This document shows positions 6,649 through 7,425 of a DNA stretch of 7,425 bases, in pieces. Positions within the stretch are counted from its first letter, which is position 1. Each line of letters starts with the position of its first letter. The stretch comes from an uncultured Peptostreptococcaceae bacterium (GTDB lineage Bacteria; Bacillota; Clostridia; Tissierellales; Peptoniphilaceae): the NCBI GenBank assembly GCA_945910665.1, contig CAMDZK010000050.1, positions 1-7,425 of the forward strand, in the 5' to 3' direction. The notes under the pieces were generated by a model, which searched no databases, was not told the origin of the DNA, and saw only the letters and a program-made list of their open reading frames with translations. Position numbers and translations under genes: made by a program.

Positions 6649-7425
6649 TTCTTCGTATCCTCACTTTCATATTCTCGGATCGCTTGTACGAGCATTTGCT
6701 CTACTTCATCTAAGTTTTTTCCTTTAAATTGGGCACCGGCACTCGTTTGGTGACCGCCACCACCGAGTTTTTCCGCAATAATCTGCACCGAATAACTTCC
6801 TAAAGAACGAGCACTCAAATGGGTGCCCTCTTCTAATTCAGTCAGTACAAAGGAAGCATCAATGCTACGAATGCCCAGTAAATCATCTGCCGATTGGGCA
6901 GCAATTAGTATTCCATCTTCTCTGACGCCATACAAACGCCCAATGGCGATATGATCGTCGAGAATGCGCGTATTTTTAATGACGCCCGCTTTTGCCGTAT
7001 AGGTATCAAAGCCATCTTTAAAGAATTGCTTCACTTCCATGGAGTCAGCACCCGCACGCTTTAATAAAGAAGCCGCTTCAAAGGTGCGCACACCCGTTTG
7101 ATAATAGAAGTTTTTCGTATCCACCATAATTCCAGCAAGGAGTGCCCCCGCTTCCCGCTCCGTAATATCCATGGAATCGTCCATGTATTGGAGCATCTCC
7201 GTCACTAGCTCACTCGTGGAAGATGCATACGGTTCTAAGTAGGTCAATGTCGGATCTTCAATATAATCCGCACCTCTTCGGTGATGGTCCAATAGAACGA
7301 GTCGTTCTGCCATGTCCAATAAACGCGGTTCTTCTGTGGATTCTTTTCTGTGGGTATCCACGACAATGAGAAGGGAATTATCCTTGAATTTATCCACCGC
7401 GTCGTCTCCAGAAATATACTGCGGC
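6645..7425 (-). CDS. gdpP: Cyclic-di-AMP phosphodiesterase GdpP (YybT family), C-terminal DHH/DHHA1 part; 5' end off the right edge
   Basis: GdpP is a membrane-anchored enzyme that hydrolyses c-di-AMP to pApA and so sets the level of this second messenger. The 259 visible residues (frame from base 7424, with bases up to 7425 in the gene) are the cytoplasmic DHH/DHHA1 phosphodiesterase. Probable metal-binding motifs, by position in the visible part, are VVDTHR (Asp23, His25), LLDHHRRG (DHH at 46-48) and MVDTKNF (Asp102). The DHHA1 signature GGGGHQTSAG starts at 221 (His225). The membrane segments, PAS-like and degenerate GGDEF domains expected upstream (full proteins are ~650 residues) lie outside the window. 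The frame is open through the right edge, so internal GTG codons such as the one at 7397 are not the start. NrnA-type nanoRNases share these motifs, but the position directly before rplI-dnaB and the ISGDDA lead-in favour GdpP. Confidence 0.93.
   Translation of the reverse strand, partial: PQYISGDDAVDKFKDNSLLIVVDTHRKESTEEPRLLDMAERLVLLDHHRRGADYIEDPTLTYLEPYASSTSELVTEMLQYMDDSMDITEREAGALLAGIMVDTKNFYYQTGVRTFEAASLLKRAGADSMEVKQFFKDGFDTYTAKAGVIKNTRILDDHIAIGRLYGVREDGILIAAQSADDLLGIRSIDASFVLTELEEGTHLSARSLGSYSVQIIAEKLGGGGHQTSAGAQFKGKNLDEVEQMLVQAIREYESEDTKK

Noticed and set aside
6645..7397. A free-standing 250-residue DHH phosphoesterase (NrnA-like) starting at the GTG at 7397
   Set aside because: The frame stays open from 7397 to the right edge with matching GdpP-like residues (ISGDDA), so the GTG is an internal Val codon of a longer protein.

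Overview
This window is a tightly packed stretch of one transcription unit. Every gene lies on the minus strand, so it is read here from high to low coordinates. Seven protein-coding genes fill essentially all 7.4 kb, with only about 19 non-coding bases between them and two 4-base ATGA overlaps. The content points to a low-to-mid GC (roughly mid-40s percent by eye) Gram-positive anaerobe of the Clostridia/Tissierellia type. The evidence is the gdpP-rplI-dnaB order typical of Firmicutes, a zinc-binding DnaI-type helicase loader beside a DnaD-domain protein, strong AGGAGG ribosome binding sites, and a PurL whose start carries a PurS-like segment, as in the long single-chain clostridial type. I cannot name a genus with confidence.

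In transcription order: (1) the C-terminal part of gdpP, a c-di-AMP phosphodiesterase cut by the right edge; (2) rplI, ribosomal protein bL9; (3) dnaB, the replicative DNA helicase; (4) a GNAT-family acetyltransferase starting at GTG; (5) a DnaD-domain primosome-like protein; (6) a DnaI/DnaC-type AAA+ helicase loader; (7) purL, formylglycinamidine ribonucleotide synthase, 840 codons visible and cut by the left edge before its glutaminase domain. No RNA genes, mobile elements, CRISPR arrays or gene-free stretches are present.

Functionally this is housekeeping: helicase, loader and DnaD protein form a helicase-loading set, flanked by c-di-AMP turnover and a ribosomal protein upstream and purine synthesis downstream. 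The most unusual signal is a strong terminator-shaped hairpin (10-bp RNA stem, UACG loop, five U) inside the first 30 codons of the acetyltransferase gene, just after dnaB. It could attenuate transcription between the gdpP-rplI-dnaB half and the downstream half. It sits next to a start region where an out-of-frame ATG overlaps the GTG start. The other observations are weaker. I see no clear novel multi-gene system.
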